Source of the DNA: a virus
Virus record (IMG/VR): IMGVR_UViG_3300019889_000017
Coordinates: 1-60,897 of that record
DNA length: 60,897 nucleotides
Strand: one strand, 5' to 3'
Shown here: one piece after another, positions 47,920-55,782 of the stretch
Position numbering within the stretch: the first letter of the stretch is position 1
Layout: every line of letters begins with the position of its first letter
Program-made: the position numbers and the translations under genes
The notes under the pieces: model-generated
What the model saw: the letters and a program-made list of their open reading frames with translations, nothing else
Told to the model about the DNA's origin: nothing
The model's database searches: none

Positions 47920-48731
47920 GGTGAGGTGACCTCCAGAGGATCGAATTCAGCGCGCCCGGCGAAGCAGTCGTACGCGACCGAGTAAGGGCGCTCGGCCACC
48001 AGGAGCATCTCGTTCGTGGTGGTCTCGAACGACTGGTAGACCTGGATCTCCGGCGACCGCCACAAGGTGGTCTGGCCGGTGATGATCATCGACCCGGCGG
48101 GGTACGCGCCGAACGACCAGACCGAGCCCATCGGGGTGACCTTGCGGGCCCCGTCCATCAGGATCAAGCCCGCCTCGAACGCGAAAGCTGCCACCTCGAC
48201 CGGTGCATGGATGTACGCCTGGTAGCCATAACCCTGCAGCGTGTAGGCATACCGTTCCAGCGCGCCCAGCACGTCGGTGACCAGGCCGGGGTCATAACCG
48301 GCGGGGATGTTCTCGGCCCCTGCGTTCAGCGAGCGGATGTCCAGGTCGTTGCCTTCGAAGTCGAGCCCGGTCCAGAACGCGTTCTCGACGGTGGCCTGCT
48401 CGCTGGTCTCCAGGCTACGCCGGACCTTGGCCTCCAGCTCAGCCGACGTGTAGCCGACCGCGCCACAGTTGAGCGTGGAGACAGCGAGGAACACGCCGGT
48501 GTCGACCTCGGTGTTATCGCCGTCGAGAGGCTTCTCCGGCGCCGGGTTGTCGACGTCGTAACAGGTGACCCCATATGCGATGGAGTTTCCGCAGCTCACG
48601 GGCACGTAGCGGACGCCACCGCCCTCCCCGTGCGGGGGGAGATCGAGCGGCCCCGCGGCTGCGTCGAAGAGCCCGTACCGGCGCCGGAGCGGTTCCGGCG
48701 CGGTGATCAGTGGTGCTGGGACGATTGTCAT
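47916..48731 (-). CDS. Virion structural protein after the major capsid gene
   Basis: A 271-residue protein between the major capsid and major tail genes. It has capsid-like alternation of helix and strand (LEAKVRRSLETSEQATVENAFWTG; GYGYQAYIHAPVEVAAFAFEAG; EIQVYQSFETTTNEMLLVAERPY). It might be a second capsid-fold, cement or head-completion protein. I cannot assign the family. ATG 48731 lies beyond the hairpin 48761-48817. Confidence 0.55.
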   Translation of the reverse strand: MTIVPAPLITAPEPLRRRYGLFDAAAGPLDLPPHGEGGGVRYVPVSCGNSIAYGVTCYDVDNPAPEKPLDGDNTEVDTGVFLAVSTLNCGAVGYTSAELEAKVRRSLETSEQATVENAFWTGLDFEGNDLDIRSLNAGAENIPAGYDPGLVTDVLGALERYAYTLQGYGYQAYIHAPVEVAAFAFEAGLILMDGARKVTPMGSVWSFGAYPAGSMIITGQTTLWRSPEIQVYQSFETTTNEMLLVAERPYSVAYDCFAGRAEFDPLEVTSP

Positions 48732-48760
48732 GCCGTGCTCACCTCCTCAGCGGTGATGCT

Positions 48761-48817
48761 CCCCGGGCCAGGAGCTGTGTACTTGGGTAACGGCCTTGTT
48801 CTGGCTCAAGCCCGGGG
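48761..48817 (-). ncRNA. Degenerate TIGR-like hairpin 3' of the major capsid gene
   Basis: CCCCGGGC...GAGC (48761-48775) pairs with GCTC...GCCCGGGG (48804-48817). The loop of about 28 nt contains TGGGTAACG (48784-48792) followed by gccttgttctg, 11 nt ending in TG, as in the other hairpins. It lies 15 nt after the capsid stop codon. It is the only member I found in the late region. Confidence 0.6.
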
Positions 48818-48832
48818 AAGCGGAGGTGAGAA

Positions 48833-50530
48833 CTACGGGCAGCAGCCGACGACGCCGGAGGTGTCCATCGTGGCCGAGTAGAGCCGCGAGTCGGCGCACA
48901 TCTGCAGGACGTTGAAGCCGTCCTCAGCGAACAGCGCGGTATACTGATTCTGGGTCAAAAGGGCGTTATCGTACACCGTGTCCAGAGACACGACGTCGCG
49001 GACGACCTTGACCCAGGTGCCCGCCGGGTAGATCAGAAACTGGACCGTAGAGGGCCAGGTTGTGATCGCCACCTGCGCGCCGGGTCCGCCGGAGAGGCCC
49101 GAATACGCGTCCTGCCAGTCGTAGACGAAACGCGGGACCGCGTGCCTGGTGGTGAAGGCGGCGAGGATGTCGGAGTCCGAGATGTTGATCTCCGCGACAC
49201 CCGCCCGGCGGGAGAGCGCCGCGCGGATGGGCGCGATGACCCAGGCCGGGAGTACGACCTCGATGGTCGCGTTGCGGGCCATCCGGTTGCGATATTTCAT
49301 GTCTTCGATTCCCAGCTCAACGGCCGAGAGCAGCGCCGACGCGGCGTCGTCTCCCGAGGCGTCAGCCGAGATCGCGATGATCGAACCGGAACCGGCGACG
49401 ATCCGCGCGATGACGCTTTCGTTGACCTTGTGGGCGAGCGCGACCATGGCGCCCTGGCTGAACCGGGTCACGGCCTCCGGGTATCCCCGGCGCTGCAGCA
49501 GCGAACCGGTGATGCAGATGTAGGCCACGTCCAGCCGGACCTCTACGAAGTCCGGGCAGGGGATCTCAACACAGACCTTGTCGGCACCGTTCTCCACGTC
49601 GTACTCGGTGAGGATGACGTCGCCGTCGTCCCCGATGGAGTCGAAGATGACGGAGAAGTTCGGCCCGCCGTTCTCGGGGATGAAGAAGCCGCCGCGGGTG
49701 GCCTGGACCTCGGCGATGTCCAGCATCCCCTCCAGGGTCTCCAGCGCGCACAGGTCGTAGAGCGTCTCGGACGGTGCGCACCAGCCGACCGCCGCGGTGA
49801 GCGACTTACCGGCCGCCACCTGGGCGGTCATGGCCGCGGTCAGCGAGCCGCCGACGAGCCGGGACTCTGAGGCCGCGTAGTCCAGAACCTTGGTCGCGTC
49901 CTTGGTGTCGGTGATCCGGAGGTTGTCCGGGAACTCGCGCCGGAACGCGATGTTGCTGTGCCGGGCCAGGGTGCGCCCGCCCATCTTGAACCGGCCGTTG
50001 CCGATCGCGCGGCCTTCGGCGAGCACCTTGCTGCCACCGGCCGAGTAGCTGGCCAGGCGCCGCTCGATCAGGGCGCCCGCCTCGGCGAACGAGGTCAGCT
50101 CGGTCCCGGCGTTGTGTGCGTCGGAGCTGGCGACCATCACGGCGTAGCGCTCGGCCGGAGCCTCGGGCGCCGGGTCGATGGTGCTGGCCGCGGTGACCGG
50201 CTCGACAGCCGCCGGAGCGGGCTCGACAGCCGCCGGGGCAGGCTCGGGGACGGCCGGAGTGGGCTCGGCGGGGACGACCGGTGCCGGAGCGAGGCCGGTC
50301 GCCAGCTCGGCGCGAGCGGTGGTCGCCGCGGCGACCTGCTCGGTCCGGCGGGTCTCTTCGGTCCTCACGGTGCTGAACAGGTCACGGGTCGCGGTCAGCG
50401 CGTCGGCGGAGCTGGCCTCGTCGGCGACCACCGTCTGTGCGTGGGCGTGGACCAGGGCTGCGAATGTCGCGAACTCGTCCGCGCTGAGAGCGGTCAGGTC
50501 GGCCGGAATGTCGAACGGGAACGTGTACAT
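48833..50530 (-). CDS. Major capsid protein with N-terminal scaffold-like domain
   Basis: A 565-residue protein starts at ATG 50530 behind AAAGGA. The N-terminal 100 residues are helical (delta/scaffold-like). An Ala/Pro/Glu linker (about 105-160, EPAPAAVEPAPAAVEP) follows, then an HK97-type shell domain (EFPDNLRITD; VEVRLDVAYICITGSLLQRRGYPEAV; ARNATIEVVLPAWVIAPIRAALSRRAG). The linker is where the adjacent protease would cut. It ends in CCP. Confidence 0.82.
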   Translation of the reverse strand: MYTFPFDIPADLTALSADEFATFAALVHAHAQTVVADEASSADALTATRDLFSTVRTEETRRTEQVAAATTARAELATGLAPAPVVPAEPTPAVPEPAPAAVEPAPAAVEPVTAASTIDPAPEAPAERYAVMVASSDAHNAGTELTSFAEAGALIERRLASYSAGGSKVLAEGRAIGNGRFKMGGRTLARHSNIAFRREFPDNLRITDTKDATKVLDYAASESRLVGGSLTAAMTAQVAAGKSLTAAVGWCAPSETLYDLCALETLEGMLDIAEVQATRGGFFIPENGGPNFSVIFDSIGDDGDVILTEYDVENGADKVCVEIPCPDFVEVRLDVAYICITGSLLQRRGYPEAVTRFSQGAMVALAHKVNESVIARIVAGSGSIIAISADASGDDAASALLSAVELGIEDMKYRNRMARNATIEVVLPAWVIAPIRAALSRRAGVAEINISDSDILAAFTTRHAVPRFVYDWQDAYSGLSGGPGAQVAITTWPSTVQFLIYPAGTWVKVVRDVVSLDTVYDNALLTQNQYTALFAEDGFNVLQMCADSRLYSATMDTSGVVGCCP

Positions 50531-50652
50531 GCGCGCGTCCTTTGCCGTCGTGATCGGTTCCGGCCGGTCCGAGGCACTGACACCGGTACGTCTGAGCTGG
50601 AGCTTAGCACCGGACGCGGCCAATTCACGTGAGATGTCCGCCGGACCGGGCC

Positions 50653-50681
50653 TTGACACCTCACAGTCATGACGGTAACGT
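50653..50681 (+). promoter_or_regulatory. TTGACA-N17-TAACGT promoter
   Basis: TTGACA (50653-50658) and TAACGT (50676-50681). It starts the plus-strand accessory operon 50687-51789. Confidence 0.9.
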
Positions 50682-50686
50682 AACTG

Positions 50687-50962
50687 GTGTCAGCGAGGCG
50701 GAGCGAAAGGGGCATCGGCAAGATGGGGAAGGCATACGAGAAGGGCATCCGGCGCGCCCAGGAGGTTGTGGCCTCGGTCGGTGCGCCGCACGAGCGGACC
50801 GAGCCTCGCACCCGCAGAGAGATCGAATCGTTCCTGAGGGGTTTCGGGATGAGCACGGCCGCCACCCGGCGGATCGTGGACGAATGGATGGCTGACCGGG
50901 CCAGGATCCGTGCCGCTGCCCAAGCGGAGTGCTGTGAGTCCGAATACGGCCATCCGTACTGA
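50687..50962 (+). CDS. Small helical protein of the accessory island
   Basis: A 91-residue protein read from GTG 50687, almost at the predicted transcript start (leaderless). An internal ATG (50723, MGKAYEKG) with AAAGGGG before it is an alternative. The centre (TRREIESFLRGFGMSTAATRRIVDEWMADRARI) fits a helix-turn-helix or three-helix domain. Function unknown. Confidence 0.68.
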   Translation: MSARRSERGIGKMGKAYEKGIRRAQEVVASVGAPHERTEPRTRREIESFLRGFGMSTAATRRIVDEWMADRARIRAAAQAECCESEYGHPY

Positions 50963-50977
50963 GAACAGGGAGGGCGA

Positions 50978-51253
50978 ATGGAGGTCCTGAAAATCCGGCC
51001 TGCGCGTGTGAGCGCGGCACTGGTCGCGATCGGCGACATGCTGGTGTCCAGCCCGGTCGGGGCGGACGGCCCCCGGGCGAGCCGGTGGATCGGCGCGGTG
51101 ACCGAGCACATCATCGTGAACGGAGAGGGCGTTTCGAAGTCGGAGGACTGGCGCCAGTGGCGCATCGGGCTGGTGGACGGCACCAGTACCGAGAGTGCCG
51201 TGATCCCGGCGGACGGCTGGGTCTGGGTGCACCTGCCGGTGGTGACCGGATGA
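50978..51253 (+). CDS. Hypothetical protein of the accessory island
   Basis: A 91-residue protein behind GGGAGGG. A beta-rich pattern with Trp residues (WRQWRIGLVDGTS; WVWVHLPVVTG). It overlaps the next start by 4 bp (ATGA). No family is recognised. Confidence 0.68.
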   Translation: MEVLKIRPARVSAALVAIGDMLVSSPVGADGPRASRWIGAVTEHIIVNGEGVSKSEDWRQWRIGLVDGTSTESAVIPADGWVWVHLPVVTG

Positions 51254-51435
51254 CCGCGCTGAAGGTAGGAGATCGAGTCAAGATCCCGTTGTGGGACGAA
51301 GGCGTGGGAGTTGTGCGCAAAGTCGGCCCCGACGGCGAAGTGTGGGTTGAAACCGGGTGCAACATGTGGCGCAACTACCCGCCGGAGATGTTCGTCAAGA
51401 CGAGCGAGCCGCTCCCTCTGGGAATTCAGCCATGA
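51250..51435 (+). CDS. SH3-like small protein
   Basis: A 61-residue protein, MTALKVGDRVKIPLWDEGVGVVRKVGPDGEVWVE, with the strand and turn pattern of KOW/SH3-like beta-barrels. Its stop overlaps the next ATG. Such domains often bind RNA or proteins. Function unknown. Confidence 0.65.
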   Translation: MTALKVGDRVKIPLWDEGVGVVRKVGPDGEVWVETGCNMWRNYPPEMFVKTSEPLPLGIQP

Positions 51436-51668
51436 CCGGCATCGAAATCCAAGTCGGTTCGACCATCACGAACAGTTCCAGCGCGCTGCGGATCATCGAA
51501 CGAATCGGAAAGGACGTCCGTTGGGAGGTGTCCGGCTGGCGCGGCATATGCATCCCGCTGGAACAGTTCGGCGGTAACCCGGGGATGATTGAATTCGTCC
51601 CCGACTACCTGGTGAGCAGCTGGTGGCACGTACCGTTCGGTGGTCTACAACGGGAACTATTTCTGTGA
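51432..51668 (+). CDS. Hypothetical protein of the accessory island
   Basis: A 78-residue protein starting MTGIEIQVGSTITNSSS with a Trp-rich end (SWWHVPFGGLQREL). It may also be a small beta-barrel. It overlaps the previous gene by 4 bp. Confidence 0.62.
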   Translation: MTGIEIQVGSTITNSSSALRIIERIGKDVRWEVSGWRGICIPLEQFGGNPGMIEFVPDYLVSSWWHVPFGGLQRELFL

Positions 51669-51789
51669 CGGCTGGGTCTGGCCCGGCCCGGCGCGCGAGG
51701 AGGGCGAGTGCGAGTGGGCGCTGGCACACCCGGCCACGACCAAGCGGGATCGCGCTGTATGCGACCTGATCGGGATCGACTACGGATGA
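51640..51789 (+). CDS. Small acidic Trp-rich protein
   Basis: A 49-residue ORF starts at GTG 51640 inside the end of the previous gene. Sequence VVYNGNYFCDGWVWPG, then EEGECEWALAHPATT and a helical end with CDLIGIDYG. The frame is open and strongly GC3-biased. There is no clear ribosome-binding site, so coupling is presumed. Confidence 0.55.
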   Translation: MVYNGNYFCDGWVWPGPAREEGECEWALAHPATTKRDRAVCDLIGIDYG

Positions 51790-51792
51790 CGC

Positions 51793-51821
51793 TTGACACT
51801 TAGCTGTCACGCCTGTAAAGT
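51793..51821 (+). promoter_or_regulatory. TTGACA-N17-TAAAGT promoter
   Basis: TTGACA (51793-51798) and TAAAGT (51816-51821), with a near-complete operator (TTGAC-N8-GTCAC). Drives the last two genes of the island. Confidence 0.88.
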
Positions 51822-51853
51822 TCCTCTCACAACAGCAAAGCGGCACCGGGGTA

Positions 51854-51955
51854 GTGAACCGGGGGTTGAGCAACCCCGGGAGGTACGACCTGCGGGAGCG
51901 GCTCCGCCACCCAGGCGGATGCGCGCTGATCTCGGTGCCGCTGCTCCCGGACTGA
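51854..51955 (+). CDS. 33-residue leader peptide
   Basis: GTG 51854 opens a basic peptide (VNRGLSNPGRYDLRERLRHPGG ... VPLLPD). It ends 14 nt before ATG 51970. The same DNA can form hairpins (GGGGTTGAGCAACCCC; outer GGCACCG/CGGTGCC), so it could instead be a structured leader controlling the next gene. Confidence 0.5.
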   Translation: MNRGLSNPGRYDLRERLRHPGGCALISVPLLPD

Positions 51956-51969
51956 GGGGTATACCGATC

Positions 51970-52290
51970 ATGAGCGAGACCGCCACCCTGCACGTTCACC
52001 TCTGCGCCGAGCGCCGGGGTTACAACGTGACCTTCTCGACCGAGGCTCAGGCCATCGCGTTCCTGGAGCCCAAGAGCAAAACCCACACCTGGTGGGAGCT
52101 GAACACCGAGAACAGCGCCGGTGCCACCGGTTCGGTACCGGCCACCTGGACCAAGCTTGAGGAGTTTCTTTACCCGACCTGCGAGCACGGCATGGATCTC
52201 CAGAGCTGCTATGGCCCCCAGCACTTCATGAGCGCCGATCAGGAGCGCGCGATGGGTTGGGACCACTCAGACGCACCGAGCGGATTCTGA
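51970..52290 (+). CDS. Hypothetical protein of the accessory island
   Basis: A 106-residue protein, SETATLHVHLCAERRGYNVTFSTEAQAIAFLEP, with a beta/alpha start and a cysteine- and histidine-containing second half (CEHGMDLQSCYGPQHFM). It ends directly before the terminator at 52304. Function unknown. Confidence 0.68.
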   Translation: MSETATLHVHLCAERRGYNVTFSTEAQAIAFLEPKSKTHTWWELNTENSAGATGSVPATWTKLEEFLYPTCEHGMDLQSCYGPQHFMSADQERAMGWDHSDAPSGF

Positions 52291-52303
52291 CACTTAAGCA
52301 TCA

Positions 52304-52336
52304 AAGAGCCCCGGACCAGTGGTCCGGGGCTCTCTT
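52304..52336. terminator. Bidirectional terminator
   Basis: AGAGCCCCGGACC (52305-52317) pairs perfectly with 52321-52333 around AGT, between convergent gene 51970 (+) and gene 52349 (-). Confidence 0.9.
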
Positions 52337-52348
52337 CCGTCATGCAGC

Positions 52349-52834
52349 CTACGCGTCGGGAGTGACCTCGGTCGGCTCACCGGCGACGACCGCGATGCGC
52401 TCCGCGAGCCCGGCCACGACCACGATCGCGAGATCACCGGCCACCTCCTGGCCGTCGAGCATCGCCACGACGTGCACGTTGGCCGTGCCCAGCACGCCCA
52501 CGGCTGCAGCCACGGCGGTGCCGTCGCTGTTGTCGGTCAGCTGGATGACAGCCGGATCGTCCACGGTGAAGGTGACGGCCGCGCCGTCCGGAGTGGGTAC
52601 CGGATTCCCCATCTCGTCGGTGAACTCGACGGTGAGCGGTACCTGCTGGTCTGCCTGCAGATCCATGATGACGTCTCGCTTTCCTGTCCTCTGTGCATAC
52701 GGCGGGTGCCTGATGAACCTATCGGCGGGGACGGTGTCACGCACCACCCCGATCCTCCAGATGAGCCGGTAGCGTCTGCGTCCCTTGACGCGGAGGTTGA
52801 ACTCCGCAACGACGTCTCCTAGATCCAGATTCAC
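52349..52834 (-). CDS. Ig-like virion protein with N-terminal extension
   Basis: A 161-residue ORF starts at ATG 52834 behind GGAGGGG. The first about 35 residues (NLDLGDVVAEFNLRVKGRRRYRL) resemble separate small phage proteins. From residue 57 (MDLQADQQVPLTVEFTDEMG, possible start ATG 52666) it is a bacterial Ig-like domain (VTFTVDDPAVIQLTDNSDGTAVAAAVG), common in head decoration proteins. It may be one fused gene or two overlapping products. Confidence 0.65.
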   Translation of the reverse strand: MNLDLGDVVAEFNLRVKGRRRYRLIWRIGVVRDTVPADRFIRHPPYAQRTGKRDVIMDLQADQQVPLTVEFTDEMGNPVPTPDGAAVTFTVDDPAVIQLTDNSDGTAVAAAVGVLGTANVHVVAMLDGQEVAGDLAIVVVAGLAERIAVVAGEPTEVTPDA

Positions 52835-52868
52835 CGATGGCCCCTCCGTCGACTCGCCTCAGGGTAGA

Positions 52869-53012
52869 TCAAGCCGCGAGCTTGATCACCTTGGCACCGG
52901 GATGCTTGGCCGCGAACTGAAGTGCTGCAGCCTCCGTGGTCTTGGAGATCTTCAACCCGCCGGGGAGCTGGACCTGGTAGCTCCTCTTACCCTTCTTGCA
53001 GCTGCAGGCCAT
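52869..53012 (-). CDS. 47-residue protein of the head operon
   Basis: ATG 53012 follows GGGGAG. Sequence MACSCKKGKRSYQVQLPGG with an Ala/Lys-rich helical end (TTEAAALQFAAKHPGAKVIK). Small proteins with this CxCK start and ending occur next to capsid genes in other actinophages. Function unknown. Confidence 0.68.
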   Translation of the reverse strand: MACSCKKGKRSYQVQLPGGLKISKTTEAAALQFAAKHPGAKVIKLAA

Positions 53013-53015
53013 GGC

Positions 53016-54464
53016 TCAACTCCCCTGGAGAGCAGCGGCCAGCGCGCGACGACGCTCCTCCACCTGGGTATTCAGAACAGCCGCCAGTCCGGCTCGGGCG
53101 AGCAACGCGGCCCGGTCCTCGGCCAGAGCCCGGCGTACGGCGCTCTGAAGGTCGACGCCGTTCGCTCTGAGGAGGGTGACAGCCGAGCCGGGGTCGACGT
53201 TCGGCCCGAGCGCGGCCGTGAGAGCGGTCTGGCGGCCGTTGTGGCTGAACGTGCCCGGCACCGGGAAGCCCGGCTCGGCGTGCGCCCGCGACCCCGGGGA
53301 GAGGGCGAGAACCTCCACCAGGCTGAGCCCGCCGGGCGTCTCGCGCCAGTCGCCGGACACCTTGCGCCGGTCCAGCACCGCGCGCTCGGTAGCGGTCAGG
53401 CTGGGCTCGACCACCCCGGCCACGACGATGCCGTGCTGGTCCTCGTACGCGCGCACGTGCGCGGCCACCGTCTTGCCGTCGTAGGCGGCCATCGCCTGCG
53501 AGGCGGCCAGCTCCAGCCCGGCGTGGCGGCCGCCGACGGTGATGCGCCCGGCCCACACGGTGCCTCCGTCCTGAGTTTCGACCGGGAAGCGGTTGAACCA
53601 TCCGTAACCGTCGGGTCCGGACTGGGGAGCGGTGACGCACACGTCCGAGTAGCCGACGTGGCAGGTCTGCCAGGTGGCAATGTGGCCGTAGACGACGCCG
53701 CGATCCCAGTCGAAGGTGATCGGCGTGGGGCCGGTCAGCGCGGGGATGTCGAAGTCGGCGGCGAGTGGCCGGGTGACGGTGGTCGCCACGCTGGCGATCA
53801 GGCTCGCCAGCCGGTGTTCCGCGTCGACCTCGTCAGTCAGGTAGACGTGGGGATCCCCGCCTTCCGCAGCGACCACGGCGGCGTCGTCAACGATCAGCTC
53901 CATCGGGCGGCTGGTCTCGGCGAACGCGGGGATGGACACCAGCGTGGCTGCGCGCACCCGCGCGGCCGTGACCAGCAGTTCGATCCTGGGCTCTTCCCCG
54001 GTCTCTTCGAAATGGGCCTCGATGTCCTCCCAGGTGATCGGCTCGTCCGTGCCCTCCATCACCGGTACGCCCTCGAACGAGTCCAGATCCACCGAGGGGC
54101 CGAGCGTGCCGGCCCCGATCAGATGCATGGCCTCGGCGACGTCCTCGGCCAGCCGGGGCGTGTCTTCACGGCTGGCGTCATCGAAGAGTTCGCCGGTGGC
54201 CCAGACCGCCTCCAGATCGGACGGCATCCCTTTGGCCGCGTCGGCGGAGATGAGCCCGGCGGCCACGGCTTCCTTGACGGTGGCCACGGTGGCGGTCTGC
54301 ACGGCGCCGACCGACACGGCGCCGTCGTGGCCGCCCTCGCGGGAGCGCACCCATTCGAACGGCATCGGCAGGTCGGCCAGGCTGATACCGCCTGCCTGGA
54401 ACCGGCGGCCGTCCCCGGTGCTCAGCCCGATCGGCGCGAGCATGGTGCGGAACTTCGTACCCAT
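53016..54464 (-). CDS. Capsid maturation protease
   Basis: A 482-residue protein between MuF-like and capsid genes. The N-terminal 200 residues carry a prohead-protease-like strand pattern (LLVTAARVRAATLVSIPAFAE is the conserved end). The middle has GVVYGHIATWQTCHVGYSDVCV and AGRITVGGRHAGLELAASQAMAAYDG. The helical C terminus (LRANGVDLQSAVRRALAEDRAALLARAG) could act as scaffold. It is expected to trim the capsid N-terminal domain. Confidence 0.8.
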   Translation of the reverse strand: MGTKFRTMLAPIGLSTGDGRRFQAGGISLADLPMPFEWVRSREGGHDGAVSVGAVQTATVATVKEAVAAGLISADAAKGMPSDLEAVWATGELFDDASREDTPRLAEDVAEAMHLIGAGTLGPSVDLDSFEGVPVMEGTDEPITWEDIEAHFEETGEEPRIELLVTAARVRAATLVSIPAFAETSRPMELIVDDAAVVAAEGGDPHVYLTDEVDAEHRLASLIASVATTVTRPLAADFDIPALTGPTPITFDWDRGVVYGHIATWQTCHVGYSDVCVTAPQSGPDGYGWFNRFPVETQDGGTVWAGRITVGGRHAGLELAASQAMAAYDGKTVAAHVRAYEDQHGIVVAGVVEPSLTATERAVLDRRKVSGDWRETPGGLSLVEVLALSPGSRAHAEPGFPVPGTFSHNGRQTALTAALGPNVDPGSAVTLLRANGVDLQSAVRRALAEDRAALLARAGLAAVLNTQVEERRRALAAALQGS

Positions 54465-54485
54465 GACTTCCTCCTCCTGCTCAGG

Positions 54486-55316
54486 CTACCGGCCGCGCCG
54501 GGTCTGTCGATCGCTCATGTCCACGTCCTCGCCGACCTCGACCAGCAGCGAGACGCATCTGCACTGGATGACCTCCTGCGGTGGCCCGGTCGGGTCGCCG
54601 GGGAACATCAGCTCGAATCCGCCGACGATGAACGGCTGGCCGACCGGCACCCGCTGGCCTTCCGCCTCGCGATGATTCGGCCGAGTGCGGCTGTCATCGG
54701 TCGCCAGCCACATCTTCTCCAGCTCCGGCTCGTCTTCGTCGCGCTCGTCCTCGAACGCGCTGAAGGCGTCGTTGCGCCCGGCGTTAAGCGCGCCGATCAC
54801 CTCGGTCCGGGCAATCACCGTGGCCCGGTTCGGCCACCGCTCGCTCTCCGTCGTTGACAGAACATTGTCAACCCGATCGGCCAGCTTCGGTATCCCCTCG
54901 CCCAGGTTGACACCGGTTGACATCTCACCGGCCACCAGATCGAACACCTCGTCCGGCACCCGGACCAGCCGATTGGTCACCTCGGTCAGGTAACCGGTCA
55001 CCGCCAGCCGCCGGTCCCACGCGAAGTCGTCGCCCAGCAGGCGCCGGTACGCCAGGCCCAGAGCCTTGTGGATCTCGCCCTGGACGACGTGCTGCACAGC
55101 GTCGCGCCAGAGGGGGGCGAGGGCGTGGACGGCATGCGGATCCGGCCGCTCGCCGGTGCGCAGCACCCGCCGGGCCACCGCCACCAGCCAGCCGGACAGC
55201 GCCGCCCACACCGCGCGCCGGATGTCCCGCTCCGCCTGGGCGGCGTCGGTGCGCGCGGCCAGCCGGGCGGTCAGCCACGGGTCGACACCGGTGCCGTCCC
55301 ACACCGGCCCGGTCAT
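54486..55316 (-). CDS. MuF-like head morphogenesis protein
   Basis: A 276-residue protein immediately after the portal block. The C-terminal half has the MuF core: RATVIARTEVIGALNAGRNDAF, then WLATDDSRTRPNHREAEGQRV and PQEVIQCRC. MuF proteins bind the portal and shape the prohead. A TTGAC-N8-GTCAA site lies in the gene (54853-54870). ATG 55316 overlaps the upstream stop. Confidence 0.85.
   Translation of the reverse strand: MTGPVWDGTGVDPWLTARLAARTDAAQAERDIRRAVWAALSGWLVAVARRVLRTGERPDPHAVHALAPLWRDAVQHVVQGEIHKALGLAYRRLLGDDFAWDRRLAVTGYLTEVTNRLVRVPDEVFDLVAGEMSTGVNLGEGIPKLADRVDNVLSTTESERWPNRATVIARTEVIGALNAGRNDAFSAFEDERDEDEPELEKMWLATDDSRTRPNHREAEGQRVPVGQPFIVGGFELMFPGDPTGPPQEVIQCRCVSLLVEVGEDVDMSDRQTRRGR
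54853..54870. promoter_or_regulatory. Intragenic TTGAC-N8-GTCAA site
   Basis: TTGACAGAACATTGTCAA lies inside the MuF-like gene; adding one base on each side (GTTGAC...GTCAAC) extends the palindrome. Possible stoperator. Confidence 0.55.
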
Positions 55317-55636
55317 CCCGGCTCCATCGGAGGGTGCGTCGGCCAGTGCGGCCCGTCGACCTCGCACCGGTCCGGCGGGCACACCTCGCCGTCGGCGTCC
55401 TGGCACTGGCCAGCGTGGATGGAAAGGTCCCAGGCCTCCGGCACCTCTCCGCTGACGGTGAGGTGCCGGAGCACGCTGGCAAGCTCGTCCGGGAAGGCGT
55501 TCAGCGCCTCAACCACGGCCCGGCCGAGGAACGCCGTGTCCATCGTGCCGACCTGCTCATCGGCGTCCGAAGGCTCCGGCCCGGCCTGGATGTAGATCGT
55601 CCGAGAGTTGCGCCGTCCGGTCCGATACCTGCTCAT
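55313..55636 (-). CDS. Small protein of the head operon
   Basis: A 107-residue protein with a basic start (SRYRTGRRNSRTIYIQ), a helical centre (LGRAVVEALNAFPDELASVLRHL) and a Cys/His end (CQDADGEVCPPDRCEVDGPHW). Overlaps genes on both sides by 4 bp. Function unknown. Confidence 0.65.
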   Translation of the reverse strand: MSRYRTGRRNSRTIYIQAGPEPSDADEQVGTMDTAFLGRAVVEALNAFPDELASVLRHLTVSGEVPEAWDLSIHAGQCQDADGEVCPPDRCEVDGPHWPTHPPMEPG

Positions 55637-55782
55637 CGCACCTTCCCCGTCCCCGCGCAGTTGTCACAGCGCGCCGATATCACGCCCCGGTTCCGGCACG
55701 TCGAACAGCCTTTCCCACGGCACGCGTCACAGCGGACGTTCATCTGTCCCGACCCCCGGCACAACCTGCACCAGGCGCTCAT
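55633..55782 (-). CDS. Mini DnaJ-type zinc-finger protein
   Basis: A 49-residue protein made almost wholly of four C-x2-C-x-G-x-G-like repeats (CRLCRGSG, CDACRGKG, CSTCRNRG, CDNCAGTG), the pattern of the DnaJ central zinc domain, with no J domain. ATG 55782 overlaps the portal stop and its stop overlaps the next ATG. It could help fold portal or capsid proteins. Confidence 0.78.
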   Translation of the reverse strand: MSAWCRLCRGSGQMNVRCDACRGKGCSTCRNRGVISARCDNCAGTGKVR

